A DNA stretch of 64,000 bases. Origin: Pseudomonas guariconensis. GTDB taxonomy: Bacteria; Pseudomonadota; Gammaproteobacteria; Pseudomonadales; Pseudomonadaceae. Positions 28,257-36,844 of the stretch are shown here, one piece after another. The notes under the pieces were generated by a model that was not told where the DNA came from, searched no databases, and was given only the letters and a program-made list of their open reading frames with translations. The translations under genes were made by a program, and so were the position numbers. Where the stretch lies: the NCBI RefSeq assembly GCF_900102675.1, contig NZ_FMYX01000001.1, positions 550,001 through 614,000 on the forward strand. Reading direction: 5' to 3'. Position 1 is the stretch's first letter, and the number at the start of each line of letters is the position of its first letter.

Positions 28257-28371
28257 GGTCTTTCACCTTTTGTGGCTGAAGGGATGCACGGCGCCGGGCC
28301 GTACATAACGTGGGAGTACGGCCACTTAAGGGGATTCGCTTTATTAGGACACTTGCCAGACCGGTGGCATT

Positions 28372-28394
28372 AAATAAGCGGCGAGCGCTTATTT
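28372..28394. terminator. AT-rich perfect hairpin
   Basis: AAATAAGCG at 28372-28380 and its exact complement at 28386-28394 enclose a 5-nt loop. The hairpin lies in the 257-bp gap between the KGG gene start and the Dyp peroxidase stop. It could end the peroxidase transcript or be a regulatory palindrome for the KGG promoter. Confidence 0.45.
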
Positions 28395-28482
28395 GGCGCG
28401 CCAAGCTTGTTTCTGTGCAGGGGGAAGCCGCTAGAGAGTGCGAAGAGGCGCAATTCACCGATGGAGGATGCGCGTAACGAAA

Positions 28483-28506
28483 GGCCGCCGGGCTTCGCCG
28501 GCGGCC
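28483..28506 (-). terminator. Intrinsic terminator of the Dyp peroxidase gene
   Basis: GGCCGCCGG at 28483-28491 pairs with its complement at 28498-28506 around a 6-nt loop, starting 7 bp after the peroxidase stop. On the minus strand it is followed by TTTCGTT. It reads as a rho-independent terminator for that gene. Confidence 0.65.
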
Positions 28507-28513
28507 ATTGCCG

Positions 28514-29395
28514 TCAGGCCTGCAGCAACAGGCTCAGATCCAGCCCCGACTCGCCCATCGGCGGGCACCAGTAGTAGCCACCGGTCAGCGGACGGCTGAA
28601 GCGGTACAGACCATCGATGATGCCATCCTCCAGTCCGCTCATGCGTCGCAGTTGCACTTCGAAAGCATCCAGCGAATGGCCCAGGGCCACGAAGGCAAGG
28701 CCGGCACCACGCTCGTCCGCCCAGGCCACCGAGCGACGCACGACGAACGCTTCGGGGGCGAAGCTTTCCTGGGCGGTGCGCTTGACGTGGGCCGATGCGG
28801 GGGCGTCATCCAGCTCTTCGTTGTCGCTCATGCGACGGCCAATGATGTTGTCCTGCTCTTGCTGGGGCAGCGACTTGAAGTGGTTCAGGTCGTGCTTCCA
28901 CAGCTGGAACGCAGCAAAGCTGGAGCCGGCAAGACCCGGCTGCTCGCTGGCGACGATGGCAGCCTCGACGGCGTCGTCATCCACCGGGTTCTCGGTGCCG
29001 TCTTCATAGCCGCTCAGGTCATGGCCACCGCGGTGCAGGAAACCGTCGACGCTATCGACCAGGCGCAGCGCCGGGGCCAACGTCTGCTCCAACGCCTGGG
29101 CCTGCAGGAACAGCTCGCCTCGCTCCGCGCCGCGCAACCACAACCACAGGGCGTGCTGGGTGCTGGGGTTCTCGACCACGGCATCCAACTGCGGGAAGGC
29201 ACGCAGGCCCGGTACGTCGCGGCCCAGCGCCTTGACCAAGGGGGTACCCACACCAAGGATCAAGCTCTGGCCATCGACTTGCGGCAGCAAGGCGTCCAGC
29301 ACGGCGGGCAGCGCCTCGACCGAGTGCAGGGAGAAGAACAGGTGACGGGCGTGGGCCGGCACGGGTTTGGCGAGCAGACCTTGCTGGAACGGCAT
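28514..29395 (-). CDS. Dyp-type haem peroxidase
   Basis: The 293-residue dye-decolourising peroxidase contains the signature GYEDGTENP (GxxDG with the catalytic Asp) near residue 150. A histidine later in the chain would be the proximal haem ligand. No signal peptide is visible, so it is cytoplasmic or encapsulin-loaded, but no encapsulin gene is adjacent. It would oxidise phenolic or dye substrates with H2O2. It is single, divergent from the symporter gene, with its own terminator. Confidence 0.9.
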   Translation of the reverse strand: MPFQQGLLAKPVPAHARHLFFSLHSVEALPAVLDALLPQVDGQSLILGVGTPLVKALGRDVPGLRAFPQLDAVVENPSTQHALWLWLRGAERGELFLQAQALEQTLAPALRLVDSVDGFLHRGGHDLSGYEDGTENPVDDDAVEAAIVASEQPGLAGSSFAAFQLWKHDLNHFKSLPQQEQDNIIGRRMSDNEELDDAPASAHVKRTAQESFAPEAFVVRRSVAWADERGAGLAFVALGHSLDAFEVQLRRMSGLEDGIIDGLYRFSRPLTGGYYWCPPMGESGLDLSLLLQA

Positions 29396-29547
29396 AGGGG
29401 GCTAATCCTCGGTAAAAACGGGCATGCTAGAGGGGCGGCAGGCAAGCTTCAAGCGGCAAATCGCCTCGGTGATCGCCGTTTGGCCTGCAATCGGGCTGTC
29501 GCCAACTTGCGGCTAGACTCCTTTGAACTTGCCAAAGGAATGCCGCC

Positions 29548-30456
29548 ATGACCGCCTCGCCGTTGCTCACCGCTATCCTGCCCATCGCCCTGGGGATCAT
29601 CATGCTGGGTCTGGGGTTGTCGTTGACCCTGGCCGATTTCACCCGGGTGGTGAAATACCCAAGACCTGTGATCATCGGCCTGGCCTGCCAGATCGTGCTG
29701 CTGCCGCTGGTGTGTTTTCTGATCGCCAATGGTTTTGGCCTCGAGTCGGCCCTGGCGGTAGGCCTGATGCTCCTGGCCGCCTCCCCGGGCGGGACCACGG
29801 CCAACCTGTTCAGTCATCTGGCCCACGGCGATGTGGCATTGAACATCACCCTCACGGCGGTCAACTCGCTGATCGCCATCCTGACCATGCCGCTGCTGGT
29901 GAATCTGTCGCTGGCCTGGTTCATGGCCTCGGACCAGGCCATTCCCCTGCAATTTGCCAAAGTTATGCAAGTGTTCGCCATTGTCCTGCTGCCGGTCGCC
30001 TTGGGCATGCTGATCCGCCGCGCCGCGCCCACATTCGCCGCCCGGATGGAAAAACCCATGAAACTGGTGGCGGCGCTGTTTCTGGCCTTCACCATCGCGC
30101 TGGCCTTGGCCAAGGACTGGCAGACCGTCGTCCAGTACGCGCCGGTGGTCGGTGGCGCGGCGCTGCTGTTCAACCTGCTGAGCCTCGGCGTGGGCTACTG
30201 GGTCCCGCGTCTGCTGAACATTCCACGGCGTCAGGCGATCGCGATCGGCATGGAAATCGGCATCCATAACGGTACCCTGGCCATCGCGCTGGCCTTGAGC
30301 CCGTCGCTGCTCAACAACCCGACCATGGCCGTGCCTGCAGCACTCTATAGCCTGATCATGTTCTTCACCGCCGCCGTGTTCGGCTGGTGGGTCAGCCGCA
30401 CACGGCCGCAAACCGAGGTTGCAGGCAACACCCCGAAGCAAGCGACCGGCGACTGA
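29548..30456 (+). CDS. Bile acid:sodium symporter (BASS) family transporter
   Basis: The 302-residue inner-membrane protein has about nine or ten transmembrane helices. MLLAASPGGTTANLFSHLAHGDVAL is the conserved sodium-site crossover loop, and GMEIGIHNGTLAIALALSPS is the second one. It transports an organic acid with Na+; in pseudomonads the substrate is not a bile salt and is unknown. AAAGGAATGCCGCC precedes the ATG. It stands alone between the peroxidase and the acyl-CoA genes. Confidence 0.87.
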   Translation: MTASPLLTAILPIALGIIMLGLGLSLTLADFTRVVKYPRPVIIGLACQIVLLPLVCFLIANGFGLESALAVGLMLLAASPGGTTANLFSHLAHGDVALNITLTAVNSLIAILTMPLLVNLSLAWFMASDQAIPLQFAKVMQVFAIVLLPVALGMLIRRAAPTFAARMEKPMKLVAALFLAFTIALALAKDWQTVVQYAPVVGGAALLFNLLSLGVGYWVPRLLNIPRRQAIAIGMEIGIHNGTLAIALALSPSLLNNPTMAVPAALYSLIMFFTAAVFGWWVSRTRPQTEVAGNTPKQATGD

Positions 30457-30637
30457 GACGGCCCTACTTGCTGTGGAGAAACGCCTCTGGAAGCAGCGCA
30501 TCAGGTAAAAATGCAGAAACCCACTGCAGATTTACCAATTGTGCATGGCATATTCGCATGACAGGATCCTGCGATCCTCCAGCGCAACTTCCAGACTTCA
30601 CTTGGAAAATCAATAACAAAGCAGGGAGACCGCGATC

Positions 30638-31702
30638 ATGACCGCGCACGCTCATTCCGAGGCCCATGTCCTGGCCGAAATCCGCAATCACATCGGCCAT
30701 CTGACGCTCAACCGCCCTGCCGGCCTCAACGCCCTCACCCTCGACATGGTGCGCAGCCTGCAGCATCACCTGGACCAATGGGCGGCCGATCCCCAGGTCC
30801 ATGCCGTGGTGCTGCGCGGCGAAGGGCCCAAGGGCTTCTGCGCCGGCGGCGACATCCGCTCGCTGCACGACAGCTACAAGGCCGGCAGCAGCCTGTATCA
30901 AGACTTCTTCGTCGAGGAATATGCCCTCGACCTGAGCATCCACCACTACCGCAAGCCGGTGCTGGTTTTGATGGACGGCTTCACCCTCGGCGGAGGCATG
31001 GGCCTGGCCCAAGGCGCCGACATGCGCGTCGTCACCGAGCGCAGCCGCCTGGGCATGCCGGAAGTGGCCATCGGTTATTTCCCCGATGTCGGCGGCAGTT
31101 ACTTCCTTTCGCGCGTACCCGGCGAGCTGGGCACCTACCTGGGCGTGAGCGGCGCACAGATCCAGGCCGCCGACGCGCTGTACTGTGGCCTGGCCGACTG
31201 GTTCCTGGAGAGCGACAAGATCGCCGCCCTGGACGCTGGCCTGGACAAACTGACATTCGGCGACCACCCCCTCAAGGACCTCCAGGGCCTGCTGGCCAAG
31301 CTCGGTACCCAGACACTCGACGATGCCCCGCTGGCCCGTTTGCGCCCTGTGATCGACCATTTCTTCGCCCTGCCCGACGTGCCCAGCATGCTCGAGCAAC
31401 TGCGCACCGTGAGCATCGGCGACAGCCACCAATGGGCCTTGGCCACCGCCGATCAGCTGGAAAGCCGCTCGCCCCTGGCCATGGCCGTTACATTGGAGAT
31501 GCTGCGTCGCGGCCGCCACCTGAGCCTGGAGGAATGCTTTGCAATGGAGCTGCACCTAGACCGTCAGTGGTTCGAGTACGGCGACATCATCGAGGGCGTG
31601 CGCGCCCTGATCATCGACAAGGACAAGCAGCCACGCTGGAACCCGCCGACCCTCACCGGGCTCGATCCCAAGCGGGTGAACCAATTCTTCGAAGGCCTGT
31701 GA
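30638..31702 (+). CDS. Enoyl-CoA hydratase/isomerase family, probable 3-hydroxyisobutyryl-CoA hydrolase
   Basis: The 354-residue crotonase-fold protein has length and motifs fitting 3-hydroxyisobutyryl-CoA hydrolase of valine breakdown. [13 protein letters not shown] is near the N-terminus, and [17 protein letters not shown] forms the first oxyanion region. [21 protein letters not shown] holds the second oxyanion site and catalytic acidic residues. It is 16 bp upstream of an acyl-CoA dehydrogenase gene, the usual valine-pathway pairing. A plain enoyl-CoA hydratase would be about 260 residues. Confidence 0.87.
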   Translation: MTAHAHSEAHVLAEIRNHIGHLTLNRPAGLNALTLDMVRSLQHHLDQWAADPQVHAVVLRGEGPKGFCAGGDIRSLHDSYKAGSSLYQDFFVEEYALDLSIHHYRKPVLVLMDGFTLGGGMGLAQGADMRVVTERSRLGMPEVAIGYFPDVGGSYFLSRVPGELGTYLGVSGAQIQAADALYCGLADWFLESDKIAALDAGLDKLTFGDHPLKDLQGLLAKLGTQTLDDAPLARLRPVIDHFFALPDVPSMLEQLRTVSIGDSHQWALATADQLESRSPLAMAVTLEMLRRGRHLSLEECFAMELHLDRQWFEYGDIIEGVRALIIDKDKQPRWNPPTLTGLDPKRVNQFFEGL

Positions 31703-31718
31703 GCCGGGGAGTACACAG

Positions 31719-32870
31719 ATGCAAGACCTGGAACTGAGCGAAGAGCAGATCATGATCCGCGACATGGCCCGGGATTTTGCCCGTGGCGAAATCGCGCCCA
31801 ATGCCCAGGCCTGGGAAAAGGCCGCCTGGATCGACGATGCCGTGGTGCGCAAGATGGGCGAGCTGGGCCTGCTCGGCATGGTCGTGCCGGAAGACTTCGG
31901 TGGTAGCTATACCGACTACGTGGCCTATGCCCTGGCCGTGGAAGAGATCGCCGCTGGTGACGGCGCCACCGGCGCGATGATGAGCATCCACAACTCGGTT
32001 GGCTGTGGCCCGCTGCTGGCCTATGGCACGCCCGAACAGCAACAGGCCTGGCTGCCGCGCCTGGCCAGCGGCGAGGTGATCGGCTGCTTCTGCCTCACCG
32101 AGCCCCAGGCCGGTTCCGAAGCCCACAACCTGCGCACCCGCGCGGAGCTGGTCGACGGCCATTGGGTCATCAACGGCGCCAAGCAGTTCGTCAGCAATGC
32201 CCGCCGCGCAGGGCTGGCCATCGTCTTTGCCGTGACCGACCCTGAGGCTGGCAAGAAAGGCCTGTCGGCCTTCCTGGTGCCGACCGACAACCCGGGTTTC
32301 AAGGTGGACCGCAGCGAGCACAAGATGGGGATCCGCGCCTCCGATACCTGCGCGGTGACCCTCGACAATTGCCGTATCCCCGCCGCCAACATCCTGGGCG
32401 AACGGGGCAAGGGCCTGGCCATCGCATTGTCCAATCTCGAGGGCGGACGCATCGGCATCGCAGCGCAGGCGCTAGGTATCGCCCGGGCGGCATTCGAAGC
32501 GGCCCTGGTCTATTCGCGCGACCGCATTCAGTTCGGCAAGCCGATCAACGAACACCAGAGCATCGCCAACCTGCTGGCGGACATGCAGGTGCAGATCAAC
32601 GCTACGCGCCTGTTGATCCTGCATGCCGCACGCCTGCGCAGTGCCGGCAAGCCGTGTCTGTCCGAAGCCTCCCAGGCCAAGCTGTTCGCCTCGGAAATGG
32701 CCGAGCGCGTGTGCTCCATGGCCATCCAGGTGCATGGCGGCTACGGCTATCTGGAGGACTATCCGGTTGAGCGTTACTACCGTGATGCGCGGATCACGCA
32801 GATCTACGAGGGGTCGAGCGAGATCCAGAGAATGCTGATTGCGCGGGAACTCAAGCATTACGCCCTTTGA
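31719..32870 (+). CDS. Acyl-CoA dehydrogenase, probable isobutyryl-CoA dehydrogenase
   Basis: The 383-residue FAD-dependent acyl-CoA dehydrogenase shows [16 protein letters not shown] and [16 protein letters not shown] (FAD/substrate strand). The C-terminal [34 protein letters not shown] carries the catalytic glutamate in YEGSSE and the CoA-binding arginine. Pairing with the hydrolase gene points to isobutyryl-CoA or another short branched acyl-CoA. The preceding gene is 16 bp away, so an operon is likely. Confidence 0.9.
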   Translation: MQDLELSEEQIMIRDMARDFARGEIAPNAQAWEKAAWIDDAVVRKMGELGLLGMVVPEDFGGSYTDYVAYALAVEEIAAGDGATGAMMSIHNSVGCGPLLAYGTPEQQQAWLPRLASGEVIGCFCLTEPQAGSEAHNLRTRAELVDGHWVINGAKQFVSNARRAGLAIVFAVTDPEAGKKGLSAFLVPTDNPGFKVDRSEHKMGIRASDTCAVTLDNCRIPAANILGERGKGLAIALSNLEGGRIGIAAQALGIARAAFEAALVYSRDRIQFGKPINEHQSIANLLADMQVQINATRLLILHAARLRSAGKPCLSEASQAKLFASEMAERVCSMAIQVHGGYGYLEDYPVERYYRDARITQIYEGSSEIQRMLIARELKHYAL

Positions 32871-32972
32871 GTTTCATCGAGGGATGCGGCCCATCGCAGG
32901 CTTCGCCAGCTCCGCTTGCTGACCGAGCCTTGGATGGGCTGCAAAAATGATCGGAGCCATAGCATTTAGTCA

Positions 32973-33002
32973 TTGAACATCCTGTTTGAGGTGCAGTAAG
33001 CT
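32973..33002 (+). promoter_or_regulatory. Candidate sigma-70 promoter of the DAHP synthase leader
   Basis: TTGAAC at 32973-32978 and TAAGCT at 32997-33002 are 18 bp apart and about 25 bp upstream of the first leader-peptide ATG. The -10 is poor, so this is only a plausible start point for the leader transcript. Confidence 0.35.
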
Positions 33003-33026
33003 CGGGCTCATTCATTGGAGAGCAAC

Positions 33027-33146
33027 ATGACCCACAGCACCCGCAACCACGCCAACCACACCGGTCGCACCGCGCGCCCAGTGCTGGCCGTTGCTGGCTG
33101 CCAGGCCGTTGCCAGCTTTTATTTTGGGTATTGGTTTAGCCACTAG
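33027..33146 (+). CDS. Aromatic-rich leader peptide 1 of the DAHP synthase gene
   Basis: A 39-codon frame with GGAG 6 bp before the ATG. The encoded peptide is His/Thr/Ala-rich until its end, where codons 31-37 read Phe-Tyr-Phe-Gly-Tyr-Trp-Phe, just before SH and UAG. A run of six aromatic codons out of seven next to the stop, directly followed by stable hairpins and an intrinsic terminator in front of an aromatic-pathway gene, is the design of an attenuator leader that senses charged aromatic tRNAs. Inference from sequence; I know of no published description for this gene. Confidence 0.72.
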   Translation: MTHSTRNHANHTGRTARPVLAVAGCQAVASFYFGYWFSH

Positions 33147-33190
33147 GCGCCGCTGATACCCACACGGCGCCCACCTTCGAGGGGCCGCCG
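33146..33190 (+). promoter_or_regulatory. Alternative RNA hairpins of a predicted attenuator
   Basis: Segment 1 (33146-33152, GGCGCCG) pairs perfectly with segment 2 (33165-33171). Segment 2 (33165-33172) can instead pair with segment 3 (33182-33190) with one bulged base. Segment 3 (33181-33187, GGGGCCG) can pair with 33217-33223, inside the terminator's 5' arm and loop. The three pairings are mutually exclusive and follow the order needed for ribosome-controlled attenuation. Segment 1 begins at the leader stop codon, so a terminating ribosome would mask it. Confidence 0.55.
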
Positions 33191-33208
33191 AACACGAGAA
33201 TACTCAAA

Positions 33209-33238
33209 CCCCCGGTCGGCCCCCCGACCGGGGGTTTT
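33209..33238 (+). terminator. Strong intrinsic terminator between leader peptides 1 and 2
   Basis: The 11-bp stem CCCCCGGTCGG (33209-33219) with its exact complement at 33224-33234, a 4-nt loop and TTTT directly after forms a textbook rho-independent terminator. It lies between leader peptide 1 and leader peptide 2, well upstream of the DAHP synthase start, so transcription must read through it or restart to express that gene. Confidence 0.85.
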
Positions 33239-33285
33239 GCGTTTCAGGCTTCTAGAAAACACCGATTCACATTGAGGAAACAGAC

Positions 33286-33435
33286 ATGAACACCATCGCT
33301 TATTACTACGCCGACACCTACGCCTGGCGATTTAGCCAATCCCGTTCGGGCCAGCCTGCCGCCTCCGTTCGGTCGTCCACTGGTGGCAATGCTGCACGCA
33401 GTCATAAACCGAATATCTGTCGAACACCTCGATAG
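33286..33435 (+). CDS. Tyrosine-rich leader peptide 2 of the DAHP synthase gene
   Basis: A 49-codon frame with a strong GAGGAAA site before the ATG. Its start encodes MNTIAYYYADTYAWRF, with four Tyr, one Trp and one Phe in the first 16 codons; the rest is unremarkable and Ser/Arg-rich. It ends 48 bp before the DAHP synthase ATG. Downstream, 33345-33352 can pair with 33449-33456 over eight base pairs including one G-U. The aromatic start suggests a second regulatory leader, perhaps stalling for tyrosine; a plain short coding gene is possible. Confidence 0.6.
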   Translation: MNTIAYYYADTYAWRFSQSRSGQPAASVRSSTGGNAARSHKPNICRTPR

Positions 33436-33483
33436 GGCCGACCACGCGGGCCTGAATCCGCCGTCCGCCCAGGGAAAAACGCC

Positions 33484-34545
33484 ATGCAATCGTCGAACCT
33501 CGCCCTGCCCCTGACCCAACCCCAGGCTGCCAACACCGCCGTCAGCCAACGTCTGCCCTCACCGCACCTGCTCAAGCAGCAAATGCCGCTGAGCACTGCC
33601 CTGACCCAGCAAGTCCAGCAACATCGCCAAGCCGTGCGCGCCATCCTCGACGGCCTCGACCCGCGCCTGCTGGTGATCGTCGGCCCATGCTCGATCCATG
33701 ATCCACGTTCGGCCCTGGAATACGCCGACCGCCTGGCCGCCCTGAGCCGCGAAGTCGATGACAAACTGCTGCTGGTGATGCGCGCCTACGTCGAAAAACC
33801 CCGTACCACGGTCGGCTGGAAAGGCCTGGCCTACGATCCGCACCTGGACGGCAGCGATGACATGCATGGCGGCCTCGCGCTGTCTCGCGGGCTGATGCTG
33901 AACATGATCGAGCGCGGCCTGCCGATCGCCACCGAGTTGCTGCAACCGATGGCCGCCGGCTACTTCGACGACCTGCTCAGCTGGGCCGCCATCGGCGCGC
34001 GTACCACCGAATCGCAGATCCACCGCGAAATGGTCAGCGGCCTGGCACTGCCCGTGGGCTTCAAGAATGGCACCGACGGGGGCGTCGGCATCGCCTGCGA
34101 CGCCATGCGCAGCGCCGCCCACCCGCACCGCCATTTCGGCATGGATGCCCAAGGCTACCCGGCGATCATCGAAACCTTGGGCAACCCTGACACCCACCTG
34201 GTGCTGCGCGGCGGCCACCAGGGCCCGAACTACGATGCCTCGAGCATTGCCCAGGCACGCCAGGGCCTGTCCAAGGCCGGCCTGACCGGGCGTGTCCTGG
34301 TCGATTGCAGCCACGCCAACAGCGGCAAGGACCCGGCCCGCCAGCCCGCGGTATTCGAGGAGGTGCTGGAGCAGCGCCTGCAAGGTGACCGGGCGATCAT
34401 CGGCATGATGCTCGAAGGCCACCTGTTCGATGGCTGCCAGACGCTGGGCAAGGGCCCGCTCAAGTACGGCGTGTCGATCACCGATGGCTGCCTGGGCTGG
34501 GACGCCACCGAGGCGCTGCTGCGCCGGGCGGCCGAGCGTTTGTGA
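33484..34545 (+). CDS. aroF: 3-deoxy-7-phosphoheptulonate (DAHP) synthase, class I
   Basis: The 353-residue type I-alpha DAHP synthase condenses phosphoenolpyruvate and erythrose 4-phosphate, the first step of aromatic amino acid synthesis. LVIVGPCSIHDPRSALEYA is near residue 60, KPRTTVGWKGLAYDPH near 107 and GARTTESQIHREM near 177. LRGGHQGPNYD and VDCSHANSGKDP supply PEP and metal ligands. AGGGA precedes the ATG. The aroF-like class can be Tyr-, Phe- or Trp-inhibited; the specificity is not readable. The preceding leader region suggests transcription control by aromatic amino acids. Confidence 0.93.
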   Translation: MQSSNLALPLTQPQAANTAVSQRLPSPHLLKQQMPLSTALTQQVQQHRQAVRAILDGLDPRLLVIVGPCSIHDPRSALEYADRLAALSREVDDKLLLVMRAYVEKPRTTVGWKGLAYDPHLDGSDDMHGGLALSRGLMLNMIERGLPIATELLQPMAAGYFDDLLSWAAIGARTTESQIHREMVSGLALPVGFKNGTDGGVGIACDAMRSAAHPHRHFGMDAQGYPAIIETLGNPDTHLVLRGGHQGPNYDASSIAQARQGLSKAGLTGRVLVDCSHANSGKDPARQPAVFEEVLEQRLQGDRAIIGMMLEGHLFDGCQTLGKGPLKYGVSITDGCLGWDATEALLRRAAERL

Positions 34546-34623
34546 CCGGTACACCAAGCCTGGCGAGACATTTGCCGAACAAGTGCGCTAGGCTTGTTTT
34601 TTTCACCCAAGGAGTAGTACCCC

Positions 34624-34905
34624 ATGGCCCGTGCCACCGCCCGCCACATCCTGGTCAGCAGCCTCGAGAAGTGCAACGAACTCAAAGCACAGATCGAAGC
34701 TGGTGCCGACTTCGCCGAAGTCGCCAAGGCCAACTCCACTTGCCCATCCAGCCGCCAAGGCGGCGACCTGGGCTCCTTCGGCCCAGGCCAGATGGTCAAG
34801 GAATTCGACACCGTCGTCTTCAGCGCCCCGGTCAACACCGTGCAAGGCCCGGTCAAGACCCAGTTCGGCTACCACCTGCTCGAAGTGACCAGCCGTCAGG
34901 ACTGA
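34624..34905 (+). CDS. ppiC: Small parvulin-type peptidyl-prolyl isomerase (PpiC-like)
   Basis: The 93-residue stand-alone parvulin domain starts ARHILVSS. FAEVAKANSTCPSSRQGGDLGSFGPGQMV and FGYHLLEV complete the fold, with the active-site Cys, Met, Phe and His positions of E. coli PpiC. No signal peptide, so it is cytoplasmic. AAGGAGT lies before the ATG. A second copy of 91 residues is at 45472. It precedes the yejA-like gene but REP elements lie between. Confidence 0.9.
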   Translation: MARATARHILVSSLEKCNELKAQIEAGADFAEVAKANSTCPSSRQGGDLGSFGPGQMVKEFDTVVFSAPVNTVQGPVKTQFGYHLLEVTSRQD

Positions 34906-34929
34906 GCCTGCGGTCCCGGTGATGTCCTC

Positions 34930-35017
34930 TGTGGGCGCGGGCTTGCCCGCGAACGTCGTCCCGTCGGCAACCGGGTTGCCAGCACGGACGCCTTCGCGGG
35001 CAAGCCTGCTCCCACAG
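34930..35017. repeat. Inverted pair of REP elements
   Basis: A REP (GTGGGCGCGGGCTTGCCCGCGAA at about 34931) and an inverted partner (TTCGCGGGCAAGCCTGCTCCCACAG ending at 35017) form a BIME-like pair. The pair reaches to 4 bp from the proposed yejA-like ATG, so it covers that gene's expected ribosome-binding region. A longer in-frame reading through it encodes no signal peptide at its start and is probably not translated. Confidence 0.75.
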
Positions 35018-35020
35018 TGC

Positions 35021-36844
35021 ATGTGGGGTCTGCTCTTGCTGTGCACGGCCCTCGCAGCCCACGCCGCCCCCACCCACGCGCTCACCGCCTACGGTGAGGC
35101 CCCGCGTTATCCCGAATCCTTCCGCCACTTCGACTACGTCAACCCCGATGCCCCCAAGGGTGGCAGCCTGCGGCGTTCAGCCCTGGAGATCGGGCAGTTC
35201 GACCATGTCCTGCCGTACATCGATAAAGGCATCGGTGTCAGCGAAGTCGATGGCTGGCTGTATGCGCCTCTGGCGCAGCGCTCATTCGATGAGCCCTACA
35301 CCGTCTATGGTTTGATTGCTCGGCGCATGGAGCGTGGTCCAGAGGACGCCTGGCTGCGCGTTGAGATCGACCCGCGCGCGACGTTCGCCGATGGCAAGCC
35401 GGTGCGCGCCGAGGACGTGCGCTTTACCTTCGACCTGCTGATGAACAAAGGCAGCCTGCGCTATCGCACCCAGTTCGCCGAGGTCACCCAGGTCACGATC
35501 GAGGGTCCGCGGCAGGTGCGTTTCGATTTCAAACAACCCCATGGCCGCACCTTGGCCCTGGACCTCGCCACCCTGCCGGTGCTGCCCGAGCACGACTGGC
35601 AGCACCGCGATTTCGCCAACGGCGCCGGCTTCGACAGACCCGTCGGCAGCGGGCCCTACCGCATCGGCCGGATCGACAATGGCCGCAGCATCACGTTCGA
35701 GCGCGACCCCACCTGGTGGGCCGCCAGCCTGCCGGCCAGTCGAGGCCGCTACAATTTCCAAAGCATCCGCATCGAGTATTTCGGCGACACAGAAGTCGCC
35801 CGCCAGGTGTTGCGCGGCGGCGGGTTCGACTACAACCGCGAGTTCTCCGCCACGGCCTTCACCTTGGGCTACAAGGGTGACGCGCTGGACGATGGGCGCC
35901 TGCAACGCGCCCACCTCGGCCCGTCCAAGCCTCAGACGGCCCAGGGCTTCGTGTTCAACCTGAAGCAGCCGATGTTCCAGGATCGGCGCGTGCGCCAGGC
36001 ACTGGCCATGCTCTGGGACTTCGAATGGAGCAACCGGCAGATGATGCGCAACCTGTACATCCGTCAGCAAAGCGTGTTCTCCAATACCCCGCTGGCCGCC
36101 CGCGCCTTGCCCGACGCCCAGGAACTGAAACTGCTCGAACCGTTGCGCGGCCAAATCCCCGATGAAGTCTTCAGCCAGGTCTATAGCGCGCCGGTGACCG
36201 ACGGTTCGGGCATCATCCGCCCCCAACAGCTGCAGGCCCTGGCCCTGCTCGAGGCCGCCGGCTGGCGCCCCGACGGTGATCGGTTGGTGAACGCCAACGG
36301 TGAGCCGCTGAGCTTCACCTTTCTCAATGGCCAGTCGGGGCTCGAACGCCTGCTGCTGCCCTGGAAACGCAACCTGGCGCAGATCGGCATCACCCTGAAC
36401 ATCCGCAATGTCGACTCCGCCCAGTACGTCAACCGCCTGATGGCCCGCGACTACGACATGATCGTCACCGGCTATCCGGTCACGCTCTCCCCGGGTAGCG
36501 AGTTGTACAACTACTTCGGCTCGGCCTCGGCCGAAGACCCCGGGTCGAACAATTTCATGGTGCTGCGCGACCCGGCCGTCGATACCCTGCTCGACGGCCT
36601 CGTGCGGGCCGACACCCAGCCCGACATGCTGCGCCACGCCCATGCTCTGGACCGGGTGCTGCAATGGAACTACTACTGGATTCCCAACTACTACCCACCG
36701 GGCAGTTCGACCGTCTGGTGGAACCGCTTCGGCCTGCCCAAGGTCCAGCCGGCCTACGATGAAGGCCTGGATACTTGGTGGGAGATCAGCCCGACGCCGC
36801 TGACCAACGCACAGATGGCCGAGCGCCAGAAGGCCAGCCCATGA
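35021..36844 (+). CDS. yejA: ABC transporter substrate-binding protein, YejA-like (peptide/microcin type)
   Basis: The 607-residue periplasmic solute-binding protein is of the SBP_bac_5 family. The signal peptide [15 protein letters not shown] starts at ATG 35021 with cleavage near [35 protein letters not shown] is the conserved YejA beginning. It binds oligopeptides or microcin C-like compounds. The longer frame from 34919 reads through a REP pair and is rejected. Stop overlaps the permease start (ATGA). The ribosome site is poor, so initiation may be weak. Confidence 0.87.
   Translation: MWGLLLLCTALAAHAAPTHALTAYGEAPRYPESFRHFDYVNPDAPKGGSLRRSALEIGQFDHVLPYIDKGIGVSEVDGWLYAPLAQRSFDEPYTVYGLIARRMERGPEDAWLRVEIDPRATFADGKPVRAEDVRFTFDLLMNKGSLRYRTQFAEVTQVTIEGPRQVRFDFKQPHGRTLALDLATLPVLPEHDWQHRDFANGAGFDRPVGSGPYRIGRIDNGRSITFERDPTWWAASLPASRGRYNFQSIRIEYFGDTEVARQVLRGGGFDYNREFSATAFTLGYKGDALDDGRLQRAHLGPSKPQTAQGFVFNLKQPMFQDRRVRQALAMLWDFEWSNRQMMRNLYIRQQSVFSNTPLAARALPDAQELKLLEPLRGQIPDEVFSQVYSAPVTDGSGIIRPQQLQALALLEAAGWRPDGDRLVNANGEPLSFTFLNGQSGLERLLLPWKRNLAQIGITLNIRNVDSAQYVNRLMARDYDMIVTGYPVTLSPGSELYNYFGSASAEDPGSNNFMVLRDPAVDTLLDGLVRADTQPDMLRHAHALDRVLQWNYYWIPNYYPPGSSTVWWNRFGLPKVQPAYDEGLDTWWEISPTPLTNAQMAERQKASP

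Noticed and set aside
34919..35020. Longer N-terminus of the yejA-like protein
   Set aside because: It is translated REP sequence; the signal peptide begins at 35021.
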